The notes below the pieces were generated by a model. The model did not search any database. It was not told the origin of the DNA and saw nothing but the letters and a program-made list of their open reading frames with translations. The position numbers were made by a program, and so were the translations under genes. Shown here one piece after another: positions 10,401 through 18,610 of a stretch of DNA of 64,000 nt (position 1 is the first letter of the stretch; every line of letters starts with the position of its first letter). The DNA is from Notospermus geniculatus (lineage: Eukaryota > Nemertea > Pilidiophora > Heteronemertea > Lineidae): NCBI GenBank assembly GCA_002633025.1, contig NMRB01000287.1, forward strand, positions 344,997 through 408,996, in the 5' to 3' direction.

Positions 10401-12303
10401 NNNNNNNNNNNNNNNNNNNNNNNNNNNNNNNNNNNNNNNNNNNNNNNNNNNNNNNNNNNNNNNNNNNNNNNNNNNNNNNNNNNNNNNNNNNNNNNNNNNN
10501 NNNNNNNNNNNNNNNNNNNNNNNNNNNNNNNNNNNNNNNNNNNNNNNNNNNNNCCCCCCCCCCCCCCCCCGATATGAGATCCCCCACAACAATAGATTCT
10601 GACGGATTAAGGGTCAGCCGGGCACTGACAAACATAACTTCTGTTACCAGATGCCCCCTTAACAAACGAAGCGGGCATCTGATATCGGGGGCATTACATT
10701 CTATGACACCTGGCTTTTCTGACGTCACCAACGGTCGACGAGTCACGTGGTTTCAAGACAAGATGGCGACGTTGCCGAACCGCATTCGATGAGAAAATGT
10801 TGGATTTTTCTTTGGCCCGTATTCTAGAAGCCCCCTTTGCTCAAAGGTCCACTTTAATCTTTTGTATTTTGCCCTGCAAACAATAGCTAAAGGTACACCT
10901 TAGAGTTAAGGAAGCTTCTAGAATACGGCCTATTTGATTTCTAAGTATTATCACTGTCTGACATACCTTGACAACTGTTCCTCTATTATGGAATCAAGGG
11001 GGGGGGGGTGCATATAATCACAGTTTTGTCAGGATTCCTTGGNTCAAGGGGGGGGGGGGGTGCATATAATCACAGTTTTGTCAGGATTCCTTGGACATGA
11101 TGACATGACGAGAGGCAACAACTCAAATATTAACGTTTTACCATATCCAGTGGGAAGCACGGCCATAGTGTCACTTTCCAAAGCATGTCGAAGGCATTTT
11201 CCCTGGAGTGGCTTCAGCCCAATGTAACAACCACCACCATGACCACGTCTTCTGTTAATTTCTGCCAGCCCGGCCTTAGAAATCAAAGAAAAATCCAACA
11301 TTTTCTCATCGAATGCGGTTCAACAACGTCGCCATCTTGTCTTGAAACCACGTGACTCGTCGACCGTTGGTGACGTCAGAAAACCCCGGAATTATGGGCT
11401 TTTTGATTACCGCGTACCTGGCCTCATACTCTCCCACCTAACGCCATCTGTCGAGGCCAGCGGAACCAGGCTAGATAAGGNGCAACGGGTATTATGACCA
11501 CGGGAGCTGGAATCGGTATTTTGGTTTTTCCTCTGATGATCGAATGTTTCATTGATGCTTTCTCATGGCAAGGAGCTTTGTTACTTCTCGCCGGGATTTC
11601 TCTGCAAGGCTGCGTCATCGGCGCCTTATTGAGACCGAACGATCTCCGAAAATCGACTCTGACCGGGAAAGAACGTAAATCAAACAAAACATTCCACTTC
11701 AGTCTCTTCCGAAAATGGACCTATGTCTCCTTTGTGATCATCTGTATCACCCAGGGCCTGAGTGCTTCTATATTTTTCACCATTAGCCCCCACAGGCTTC
11801 TAACGTATGGGTTTAGTATGGATCAGGCAGCCTTCATGTTGTTTCTCACAGGCATAGCCTCCACAGCTTCCAGAATGTTCATCGGGGTGGTATTCCATTT
11901 CTTTCGACTGAACACGAGCTTGGCCTTCATCGTCGCATTCGCCGGAATGGGTATTGCTCATCTGGTGCTCGCGTTCTCCCACAGTGGGTTCTGGGTCGTG
12001 GTTCTAGTCGCCTTAGTTTTTGGGCCTTCTTACGGCCTGATGGCCTACACCCACCCACTCTGGGTCGTCTCTCTCTTCGGGTTAGACAGACTCAATAGTG
12101 CCTATGGATTTAGTGCAGTAGGTGACGGCCTCGGGGGTCTAGTCGGGCCTCCTTTAGCTGGGTTTATCTATGATACAACGGGTGATTACCAGGCTGCGTT
12201 TTTCATTTCTTGCACTATGGCTTTCGTCGGTTGTTTGTTGAATATACCTGTGTATTTCTACACGAGACGGAAACAAATAAAAGATATAGTGATTGCCGAT
12301 TAG
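7481..12303 (+). CDS. Monocarboxylate-transporter-like MFS protein (SLC16 family), incomplete
   Basis: A membrane carrier of the major facilitator superfamily, most like SLC16 monocarboxylate transporters of the plasma membrane. Three exons are visible. About 7481-7746 has an acidic N-terminus followed by RGGYGWMVCFACFLGQF, which matches the conserved MCT signature at helix 1, and ends at GTATGT. 8709-8852 reads GVFSGILANRIGHRL, the helix 2/3 region with the MFS loop, between CAG and GTAAGT. 11482-12303 holds the remaining helices and a TAG stop. The splice phase between the first two exons fits. The sequence usually found just before ATGIMTTGAG (helices 4-5, a YFxKRRALATG-type motif) is absent. 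Exon 3 starts immediately after a single N at 11481 and is preceded by non-coding sequence, so an exon is probably lost at that join or in the gap at 10388-10553. The true start is not determined. The substrate cannot be told. Confidence 0.75.
7850..8011. mobile_element. TIR element family B, copy 1
   Basis: An inverted-repeat element in the transporter intron. Left end CTAAAGCCAGGCGCACATGT, right end ACATGTGCGCCTAGCTTTAG, with GTGTTTTAAAGTTGACTGAC paired to GTCAGTCAACTTTAAAAACAC inside. A second, diverged copy lies at 59495-59852 and shares both the ends and the internal GTCGACA-CGT-GGGTCAGTC words. Confidence 0.65.
8116..8307. mobile_element. hAT-like MITE with 8-bp target duplication
   Basis: A near-perfect hairpin whose ends are exact inverses: CACAGGCGTCTCATACG and CGTATGAGACGCCTGTG. 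It is flanked by the direct repeat GATGAGAC at 8108-8115 and 8308-8315. An 8-bp duplication and CA..TG ends are characteristic of hAT-superfamily insertions. The interior pairs over most of its length (GTACTTGTAGGGGGAGG and its inverse) and encodes nothing. Confidence 0.75.
8485..8647. mobile_element. TTAA-bounded MITE (AGGGCCTCTAGAGGCAGC)
   Basis: TTAA at both ends encloses the inverted termini AGGGCCTCTAGAGGCAGC and GCTGCCTCTAGAGGCCCT. The interior is about 120 bp and non-coding. It lies in the transporter intron 1, 62 bp before the second exon. Confidence 0.65.
9036..10187. mobile_element. Composite repeat with inverted ends
   Basis: The words near 9036-9077 (CTGAAAACAGTGCGTCTGG, TAGGGAGCTACCGC) recur inverted near 10146-10187 (GCGGCAGCTCCCTACA, GCACTGGTTTCAG). 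Between them lies a dispersed repeat beginning TTTTTAGCTCACCCGTGAGC at about 9235. It is followed by CGTCGTCGTC simple sequence, then by several near-copies of AATATGGCCGCCAGGTGGCG-type sequence (9719, 9869, 9989). A reverse-strand copy of its start is at 61744-61930. No reverse transcriptase is visible. Confidence 0.45.
10388..10553. other. Assembly gap (166 N)
   Basis: A run of N is flanked by poly-G on the left and poly-C on the right. Open frames that run through it are artefacts. It lies in a transporter intron where a missing exon is expected. Confidence 0.95.
10715..10945 (+). repeat. Inverted duplication, left copy, interrupted by a MITE
   Basis: From TTTTCTGACGTCACCAACGG through GATTTCTAAG this matches, in inverse, 11275-11383. 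The left copy is split by a hairpin element at 10814-10932; removing it restores the colinear match. The duplicated piece contains the initiation region of the helicase-like fragment described at 11044-11301. Confidence 0.75.
10814..10932. mobile_element. GGGCC-ended hairpin MITE, copy 2, with empty site
   Basis: The ends GGCCCGTATTCTAGAAGCC and GGCTTCTAGAATACGGCC are inverse. The element interrupts a sequence that is uninterrupted in the inverted copy at 11275-11383. The comparison shows a TTT duplicated on either side (10811-10813 and 10933-10935). It is therefore a mobile insertion with a 3-bp target duplication or close to it. Confidence 0.75.
10994..11094. repeat. 49-51 bp tandem duplication around a single N
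   Basis: The segment from TCAAGGGGGGG to GATTCCTTGG occurs twice, at 10994-11042 and 11044-11094, separated only by N at 11043. The poly-G tract and the N between copies make an assembly join the most likely cause. Confidence 0.7.
11044..11301 (-). pseudogene. RecQ-like helicase N-terminal fragment
   Basis: The reverse strand encodes the start of a RecQ-type DNA helicase. LKPLQGKCLRHALE resembles the Q-motif region, AVLPTGYGKTLIFELLP holds the Walker A/motif I, and TVIIC begins motif Ia. It runs into a poly-G tract and stops, so motifs II-VI are missing. It resembles, but is not identical to, the first exon of the complete helicase gene at 37439-40787. Its first 14 codons lie in the inverted duplication. 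Probably a captured or truncated copy. Confidence 0.65.
11275..11383 (-). repeat. Inverted duplication, right copy (uninterrupted)
   Basis: Inverse copy of 10715-10945 without the hairpin insertion. It diverges from the left copy right after TTTCTAA. There the left copy continues GTATTA while this copy continues in frame, as if an intron were absent here or the copies were joined differently. Confidence 0.7.
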
Positions 12304-14614
12304 CATAATAGTAATACACGATTTTTAGCTCACCTGTGGTGAGCTCTAGCTCGCCACTAGTATCGACGCTAGGTTTCCATCATGAAAAGTAGTGCTCGCG
12401 CGGAACGAACAGTAGAAATTCTTCTACATGTATTTGTAAAGCGGTTACCGAACATGTACCGTACTACCAAGAATATATAAGTACCAAGAATATACAACTC
12501 CGAATATGTGCCGAAAAGTGAGTTGACTAATTTGCCTCTGGTGAACCTGTAACCGAAAGGATCTTAATTTGTGAAGGATTATTGTATACGAAGTGGCTAT
12601 TTATCAAGCCCGGCTCGCTGAACAGTACGCAAAATTGGGCTTAAACGTCGAGCTGGGCGTATTTCCGGAACCAGGTGACAAATACTCTACCATTGCCTTC
12701 AGTGTGTTGATTGGCACATTGCAAAGATGTTGGGCTTACACCCCTGAGGTCGAGGGTTCGATTCCCGTGTGGTTATAATGTTTTTTCATTATTTTTCTTT
12801 TTTTGTTTTCCTTTTCTTAGAAAATTATATTGCCTTTCCCAAATTTCTACAAAGGACAACTGGTGAATTATTTTTTTCTTAGTGGTGACACTGATAAAAT
12901 CGTCTACAGAATCGTTGCATCATTCTGGGCACACCCTGGTGTTCGGACTCGCCGGCAGATTCTGACCCACAAACCCCAGCGGACTAATCTTCAGACTGAC
13001 GAAAACCGAGAGTCTGAAGCTATGCGACCACAGTGTCTAAGATTTGGGTCATCACGCAGAAACAAGGGTTGAAAAAAGGATAAATTGGCTTCGGAGACCC
13101 CCATGTTGCGAGCAATGAAACACCACCACACTGCCGACTTCCCAACTAAACAAGCTGAAGCCATTGCATATTCATGAGGAGACCTGTCTTTATTACCAGC
13201 TCGACGAACAATGCCGATTTTGAAGCTTGCTTGTCAAGCTAGCTCGATAAATAACACTGAATCCACGTACTCCTCATCGAGCGGCTTGACAAATAAGACC
13301 GAAAGTAGTGCTTATTCATCGAGCGGCTCGATAAATAAACCCGGTCTTTAAATTATTGCTTTTAAAAAATGTAATCTTTCATTATTTGGTCAGTCTAGAG
13401 GAGCTTTTTTGCAATGATAGGCGTAACAAAATTAATGTCCTTGGAGCCTAACTTTACATAACCACATTGGTCAGACGTCCCATGTCGTTTTTCTCACAAA
13501 TGAAACGCGATCCCATCCCGAGGTAGTTGTCGAACATGCCCCTTGTAGGATTGCATATCATTCACTACTACCGGTCCTTTTGTTAGATTGTATAACTTGC
13601 CCGGAACGTGTGTTATAAGAAAATCTAGGCACGACGATCCTCCAGACTGTGTGACAGGAATCAGCGTCCTAGGAATGCAGATCCGTCAAACAATCGCCCG
13701 CTATTGTAAGGTTATTCCCGAATGGTCATGGTATCTCTAGCTACATATTCTAATCCCTCGCTGAACAATAAGACCGGACTTAGATTCCAGGGGGACTTGC
13801 ATTCCTTTCACACCTGCCACGGCCACTAAACACGTCGGATACAGTATATACCGGTTTCTATTCTGTTTCATTAGAAATACATGATGTAATTGATTTTTAT
13901 AATAGGCCTTCCTGCCTTCTTCTTAGTTCTTTAAGCGCATAGACTATATGTGGCCTAACTGCTGCGGTGTCTTTCCAGACACAGGCGGCCCAGTTATTAA
14001 AAAACTGTGGCCCTCCCTTGCCAACGTCCCAGCAGATTAATCCATTATTCCAGCATGCAATATACGGATTCAGAAAACACGTACAATACACGTGGGCACC
14101 CACATGTTACTTACAAGGCGTGCTTCATGTTTTCACCCTGGAGCCCAGGTGAAGCGTAAAAGTACCGCAAACAAAATGCTTTCAAGCATAGCCTGGAATC
14201 GATGTTGCCACTTCAGTACTCAACCAATCAAAATGCACCACTGATTCACTCCGTGACGGATTTGGAAGTACTTCCGGTTTATCTGAAATTCTGTATCAAT
14301 CAGCCTCACGAACTTGCAACTTGCAATTTTGACTATTTATCCCAACTTATCGGTGGAGTATCGTTACAAATTATGCATATTTAGGAAGAGTACGATTTTA
14401 GGAATAGAGTGGGTGCAATGTTTGGTCGGGTTTGTTGTTTACTTGTAAATATCGGCAACTTCAAAAAGTCGAGTCGGCCGAAATCGATTGAAGTGTCCAC
14501 CCTTCTCGTGCCTTCGGCACTCGACGAGACGCACCTAGACTCGGTGCAAATCTCACTCGAGCCTGACGTACCTTTCGACTCAGTACGAATGCGAAATTCC
14601 AAGCACCTGTGTTT
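12304..14614. other. No gene recognised; small repeats
   Basis: The start carries TTTTTAGCTCACCTGTGGTGAGCTC (12327-12351), a relative of the AGCTCAC repeat at 9235. About 12690-12775 holds a tRNA-like B box (GGTTCGATTCCCG) without a foldable tRNA, probably a SINE remnant. At 13200-13350 the word ATCGAGCGGCTCGATAAATAA is repeated imperfectly. No exon is supported. Confidence 0.4.
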
Positions 14615-14715
14615 CATCCTGAGAACATCAGAGGTTCTTAGCGCTCTCTCACTTCGTCACCACACAGCGACGGTGGCGGTGAAGAGCGCAAAGAACCCCT
14701 GTTGTTCTCAGGATG
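14615..14715. repeat. CATCCTGAGAAC palindromic element, copy 1
   Basis: The inverted ends CATCCTGAGAACATCAG... and GTTGTTCTCAGGATG enclose GGTTCTTAGCGCTCTC and its inverse, around CTTCGTCACC. The same palindrome occurs at 46032-46126 in the intron of an unrelated gene, so this is a dispersed element. Confidence 0.6.
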
Positions 14716-15408
14716 CCGCTATTATGGAAACGCATGGGAAGTATCGGAGCAGCAAAGTCACCGCTGTTGTTAAGCGTCCCGTCGTGCTAGGTCTGTCCAT
14801 AGCTAGCGCGATGCGACGCTTACAACAGCGCAGCAGCTCGCACGAGAAGCAGCAGAACTGTGGGCTGGTGACACACTAGGGGCAACTAGTGCACAGCTCA
14901 GCGTATACTTCGCTCACTTTTATAACATGTCCGAGAAACACACGACGAGTGAGAGGTTCTCCTTCTACGAATGCTAATTGATGAGCTGGTCTAAAATACT
15001 ACAAACGCGGCGAGGTTTACTATTAGAAAATTCCTTCGTGGGTTCTCGATACTAGAAACGAGGCCAATGAAAAACGTTTCCATGTTTATTTCCGGATGAG
15101 ACCGAAGATTTTTCGCTCTGTCTCTCACCCAAAATTTGAAACAACATTATACATGTACTGTAAATTCCTTCGTGGGTTCTCGATAAGTGAGGTTTCGCAA
15201 ATCTGAAGAAACACGAAAAGTACGAAATACGAAATTGGGTTTCATTTCCATGACGTAATGTATTTCAGGAGAAGGTTGGTACCACAAATGTCCCTGCTGC
15301 CAGTGCATCGATTATCATGTAAGACCGAGTACGGTGGCCCAAACATGCCATGTATATATTTTTGTCCACATTAAAATATTCTGAACATTATTGTATTTTT
15401 TCTCGAAT
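14716..15408. other. No gene recognised; short direct repeat
   Basis: The 26-bp phrase TTCCTTCGTGGGTTCTCGAT occurs at about 15032 and again at 15167. No coding features are seen in the rest. Confidence 0.35.
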
Positions 15409-15825
15409 TTCCACCCGGGTGGAAAGTATTCTCACCCGGGTGGAAAGTATTTCCACCCGGGTGGAAAATATTCCCACCCGGGTGGAAAGTATTTCCACCC
15501 GGGTGGAAAGTATTCCCACCCGGGTGGAAAGTATTCTCACCCGGGTGGAAAGTATTTCCACCCGGGTGGAAAGTATTCCCACCCGGGTGGAAAGTATTCC
15601 CACCCGGGTGGAAAGTATTTCCACCCGGGTGGAAAGTATTCCCACCCGGGTGGAAAGTATTCCCACCCGGGTGGAAAGTATTCCCACCCGGGTGGAAAGT
15701 CTTTTCACCCGGGTGGAAAGTATTCTCACCCGGGTGGAAAGTCTTTTCACCCGGGTGGAAAGTATTTCCACCCGGGTGGAAAGTATTCTCACCCGGGTGG
15801 AAAGCATTCTCACCCGGGTGGAAAG
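15409..15825. repeat. 20-bp palindromic minisatellite, about 21 copies
   Basis: The unit is TTCCACCCGGGTGGAAAGTA with minor variants, repeated head to tail about 21 times. Each unit contains the 14-bp perfect palindrome TCCACCCGGGTGGA or the 12-bp CCACCCGGGTGG core. Because 20 is not a multiple of 3, the array reads through in several frames on both strands, giving low-complexity open frames that are not genes. The array ends 75 bp before the start codon of an intact intronless integrase-like gene. Confidence 0.95.
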
Positions 15826-15900
15826 TCACGTGATATGACAACCTCGTTTTGATTTTCGAATGGCGATCTGACCCAAGTCAATCGAGCAGAACTTACGGCC

Positions 15901-17115
15901 ATGGCTTCCTACCTCCCGTTGCACACACCAGATGCTGTCCCTGTTGACAGAGACGCTGTCATTACGGCCTACTTTCAGTGTGGATTCAGTTACTCGGATA
16001 TAATAGGATTTTTGAGTTTGTATCATAACATTGAGCTCAGTATGAGGCACTTGTGTCGTATCTTGAGTAACCTTGGTCTACGACGACGAAAACGCAAGGA
16101 CAGTATTCAAACAATATACGAGCTGGTAGAGCGAGAACTTAATGGTCCTGGAAGAGACCTAGGATATCGGTCAATGCACGAGAGAATGGTTAAGATTCAT
16201 CATGCAGTTACTGACAGGGAAACTGTTCGTTTGATACTTCTGGATCTTGATCCAGAAGGGGTTCAACTGCGACGGCGGCGAAGGTTGCGGAGGCGTTTGT
16301 ACCGTGTTCCTGGCCCTAATTTCATATGGCACGTTGATGGGTGGGACAAACTTAAAACGTTCGGGTTTTCAATTCATGGCTGTATTGACGGATACTCGCG
16401 CAGAATCATGTGGCTTGAGGTCGCAGCAACGAATAAGGACCCTTACGTTGTATGCAGGTACTTTGTTGACATAGTTAGTCGGATTAAAGCTGTCCCTAAA
16501 ATCATTAGAGCCGATCGTGGAACAGAAAATGCCAATATAGAAACTATGCAGTTATTTCTACGAAGTGCTCATGAGGATGAGTTCGCACGACTTCTCACTT
16601 CGTTCATGTATGGAAGGTCAACCAGCAACCAAAGGATTGAGAGCTGGTGGAGTAAATTCCGCCAGAATGGGATGGAGTTTTGGATCTCGCATTTCAAGGA
16701 GATGAGTGAATTTGGACTTCTTGACACATCAAATGAATTGGACATTCAGTGCTGCAGATTTTGTTACATGCATCTTCTTCGGGAAGAGCTCCAGGAAATC
16801 GTCCAACTCTGGAACACGCACTACATCCGGAAGTCTCGTAACGAGGACGTACCTCACGGCAGGCCAGATGTGATGTACTACATGCCGGAAATGTTTGGCG
16901 GCAGAGACTTTCAATGCCTTGTTGACGACTTAGAAGTGGCTGCGCTTTCTGAATTACTGAGCACAACACCACCTACGTGTGAAGAAGAGTGCACAGAACT
17001 ATTTGAACTGATAATGATCGAAAGGAATCTTGTTCGACCGTCGACATTAGAAGAAGCTGACGCCCTTCTTGTTAATCTACTTGACGCAGTGGACGATTAT
17101 ATTGCTCAGATGTAA
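15901..17115 (+). CDS. Intronless DDE integrase-like protein
   Basis: An uninterrupted 404-codon ORF. Residues about 15-75 form a helix-turn-helix-like region (YSDIIGFLSLYHNIELSMRH). A basic stretch RRRRRLRRRLY near residue 125 precedes an integrase-core (rve) fold. FIWHVDGWDKLK carries the first Asp, IRADRGTEN the second, and TSNQRIESWWS the Glu, in the order and approximate spacing of a DDE catalytic triad. It resembles a family of single-exon integrase-core proteins of unknown role that is widespread in cnidarians, molluscs, fish and lancelets. No terminal repeats tied to it, reverse transcriptase, capsid or protease lies beside it, so it could be either a recently inserted transposase or a retained host copy. 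The first in-frame Met (15901) follows the minisatellite. All three catalytic residues are present. Confidence 0.8.
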   Translation: MASYLPLHTPDAVPVDRDAVITAYFQCGFSYSDIIGFLSLYHNIELSMRHLCRILSNLGLRRRKRKDSIQTIYELVERELNGPGRDLGYRSMHERMVKIHHAVTDRETVRLILLDLDPEGVQLRRRRRLRRRLYRVPGPNFIWHVDGWDKLKTFGFSIHGCIDGYSRRIMWLEVAATNKDPYVVCRYFVDIVSRIKAVPKIIRADRGTENANIETMQLFLRSAHEDEFARLLTSFMYGRSTSNQRIESWWSKFRQNGMEFWISHFKEMSEFGLLDTSNELDIQCCRFCYMHLLREELQEIVQLWNTHYIRKSRNEDVPHGRPDVMYYMPEMFGGRDFQCLVDDLEVAALSELLSTTPPTCEEECTELFELIMIERNLVRPSTLEEADALLVNLLDAVDDYIAQM

Positions 17116-17491
17116 TTCTCACTTGTCGATCACTAACATGTCAGAAGTTGTCGTATTCAATATCTTGACAGAGAAAAAATGAGGCAACAGACAGAATTTC
17201 TGAAAATGATATCCATGTATTCATTTATCGTTCGCAACGTCGTTTTCCTGCCCAATAAGAAAATAAAGAAGAAGTTAATAACTTGCCGTTATTCATGAAA
17301 CCTGCATGTCCTAGGTTATGCAAAAGCCATGGAGAAATGCTTTCATGGTCCATCATTCTATCCTAGGAGCTACAACACATTACATGTACTGAAAATCAGT
17401 ATCCAATGATACTGAACAATTATTCACACAAACAGAATGCTGATAATTCCCTTGTACCCAGGGGTTTCCTAGGCATGTTGCCATAGGTCAA
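17116..17491. other. 3' flank of integrase-like gene
   Basis: No coding sequence is seen. AATAAGAAAATAAAGAAG about 140 bp after the stop could supply polyadenylation signals. Confidence 0.35.
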
Positions 17492-18437
17492 GGTACATGT
17501 ACAGTCATGGACATTAGTTTATCTACACCTGATATGTAGAATATTTCAAATACTACTGGGTCAATTTTAAAACAGTTTGTTCTGTATGAAAGTACATCTT
17601 GTTGGCCATATTTCTGCATCAAAATTTTGGAAATTTGAAAATATCGTAATTACGTAATACATGTAGCTCATCAGAAAAAAACACAAAAATCGAACTTTTT
17701 ATTATGTAATATTTTTGTGATTTTTGTTGCAGATGTGGTAGAGTGGAACTTTCTAAGGATTTTGGGCTCTGTTTGATCAAAATATGATGAGTGGTTGCTG
17801 AGATATTTGAGATTATCAAAATTTTGATAATTTGAGATTTTCGTGTTTTGTAGGAAATACTGATGCCATTAGATAAAGCCAACCTCAGAATATGGATTTA
17901 CAAAATTTTGGAACTTTTTGCCGTAACTGGGCAGAAATATTGCATCTTTTTCAAAGTATCAAAATATTGATACTTTGAAACACATACTTAACTTCTAACC
18001 AGTTTCAGCTAAACGTTCCAAAACTTCATACTTCTGGGTTTTAGGTGAGCTCTGTCTACTGGTATCAAAATTTTGTGAAAAATTGAAAAATCTCAAATTA
18101 TCGAAAGTTTGATAATCTCAAATATCTCAGCAACCACTCAACAGATTTTGATGAAACACAGTCCATGATCCTTAGAAGATTCCACTCTTATCAAAACTGC
18201 AACAAAGGTCACAAAAAAATACATAATAAAAATGTAGATTTTTAGGATTTTTTTCTGATGAGCTATTACGTAATTACGATATTTCCAAATTCAAAAAATT
18301 TTGATGCAGGAATATGACCAATAAGATGTACGTTCATATGGAACAAACCGTGTTAAAATCGGCCCAATAGTATTTGAAATATTCAACTTATCAGGTGTAC
18401 ATGTAGATAAACTATGTCCATGACTGTACATGTACAC
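17492..18437. mobile_element. Large AT-rich foldback element
   Basis: The left arm starts near GTACATGTACAGTCATGGAC and the right arm ends with GTCCATGACTGTACATGTAC. Pairing continues inward for roughly 350 bp (for example ATATCGTAATTACGTAATA with ATTACGTAATTACGATAT, and GATATTTGAGATTATCAAA with its inverse near 18110). The loop of about 200 bp holds a smaller palindrome, CAAAGTATCAAAATATTGATACTTTG. The arms have diverged by scattered substitutions and the element has no coding capacity. Confidence 0.75.
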
Positions 18438-18610
18438 GAATTAACAGTAGCATTGATCTCTTCTTTATCCGAAAGTCTGATTAATGTAAAAGATAAAAGA
18501 ATTAAAGACTGACATGGAAAATAAAAGTCTTTTGAGAGCTGTCATCACATAAAGTTCTTTTCGTTTATAACACAGTACTCGTTGGCTCTTTCCGTGAAGC
18601 TATGTCATTT

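Noticed and set aside
10281-10746. Open frames spanning the first gap
   Set aside because: Most of their length is N; poly-G/poly-C edges create Gly/Pro runs.
12690-12775. tRNA gene
   Set aside because: A B box is present but the acceptor and anticodon stems do not form; better explained as SINE debris.
15409-15825. CRISPR-like array
   Set aside because: Units are contiguous without unique spacers and the genome is eukaryotic; it is a minisatellite.
15371-15841. Long open frames on both strands (repeats of FHPGGNT, STRVESI, KYSHPGG)
   Set aside because: They are translations of the 20-bp minisatellite in several frames; none has other coding features.
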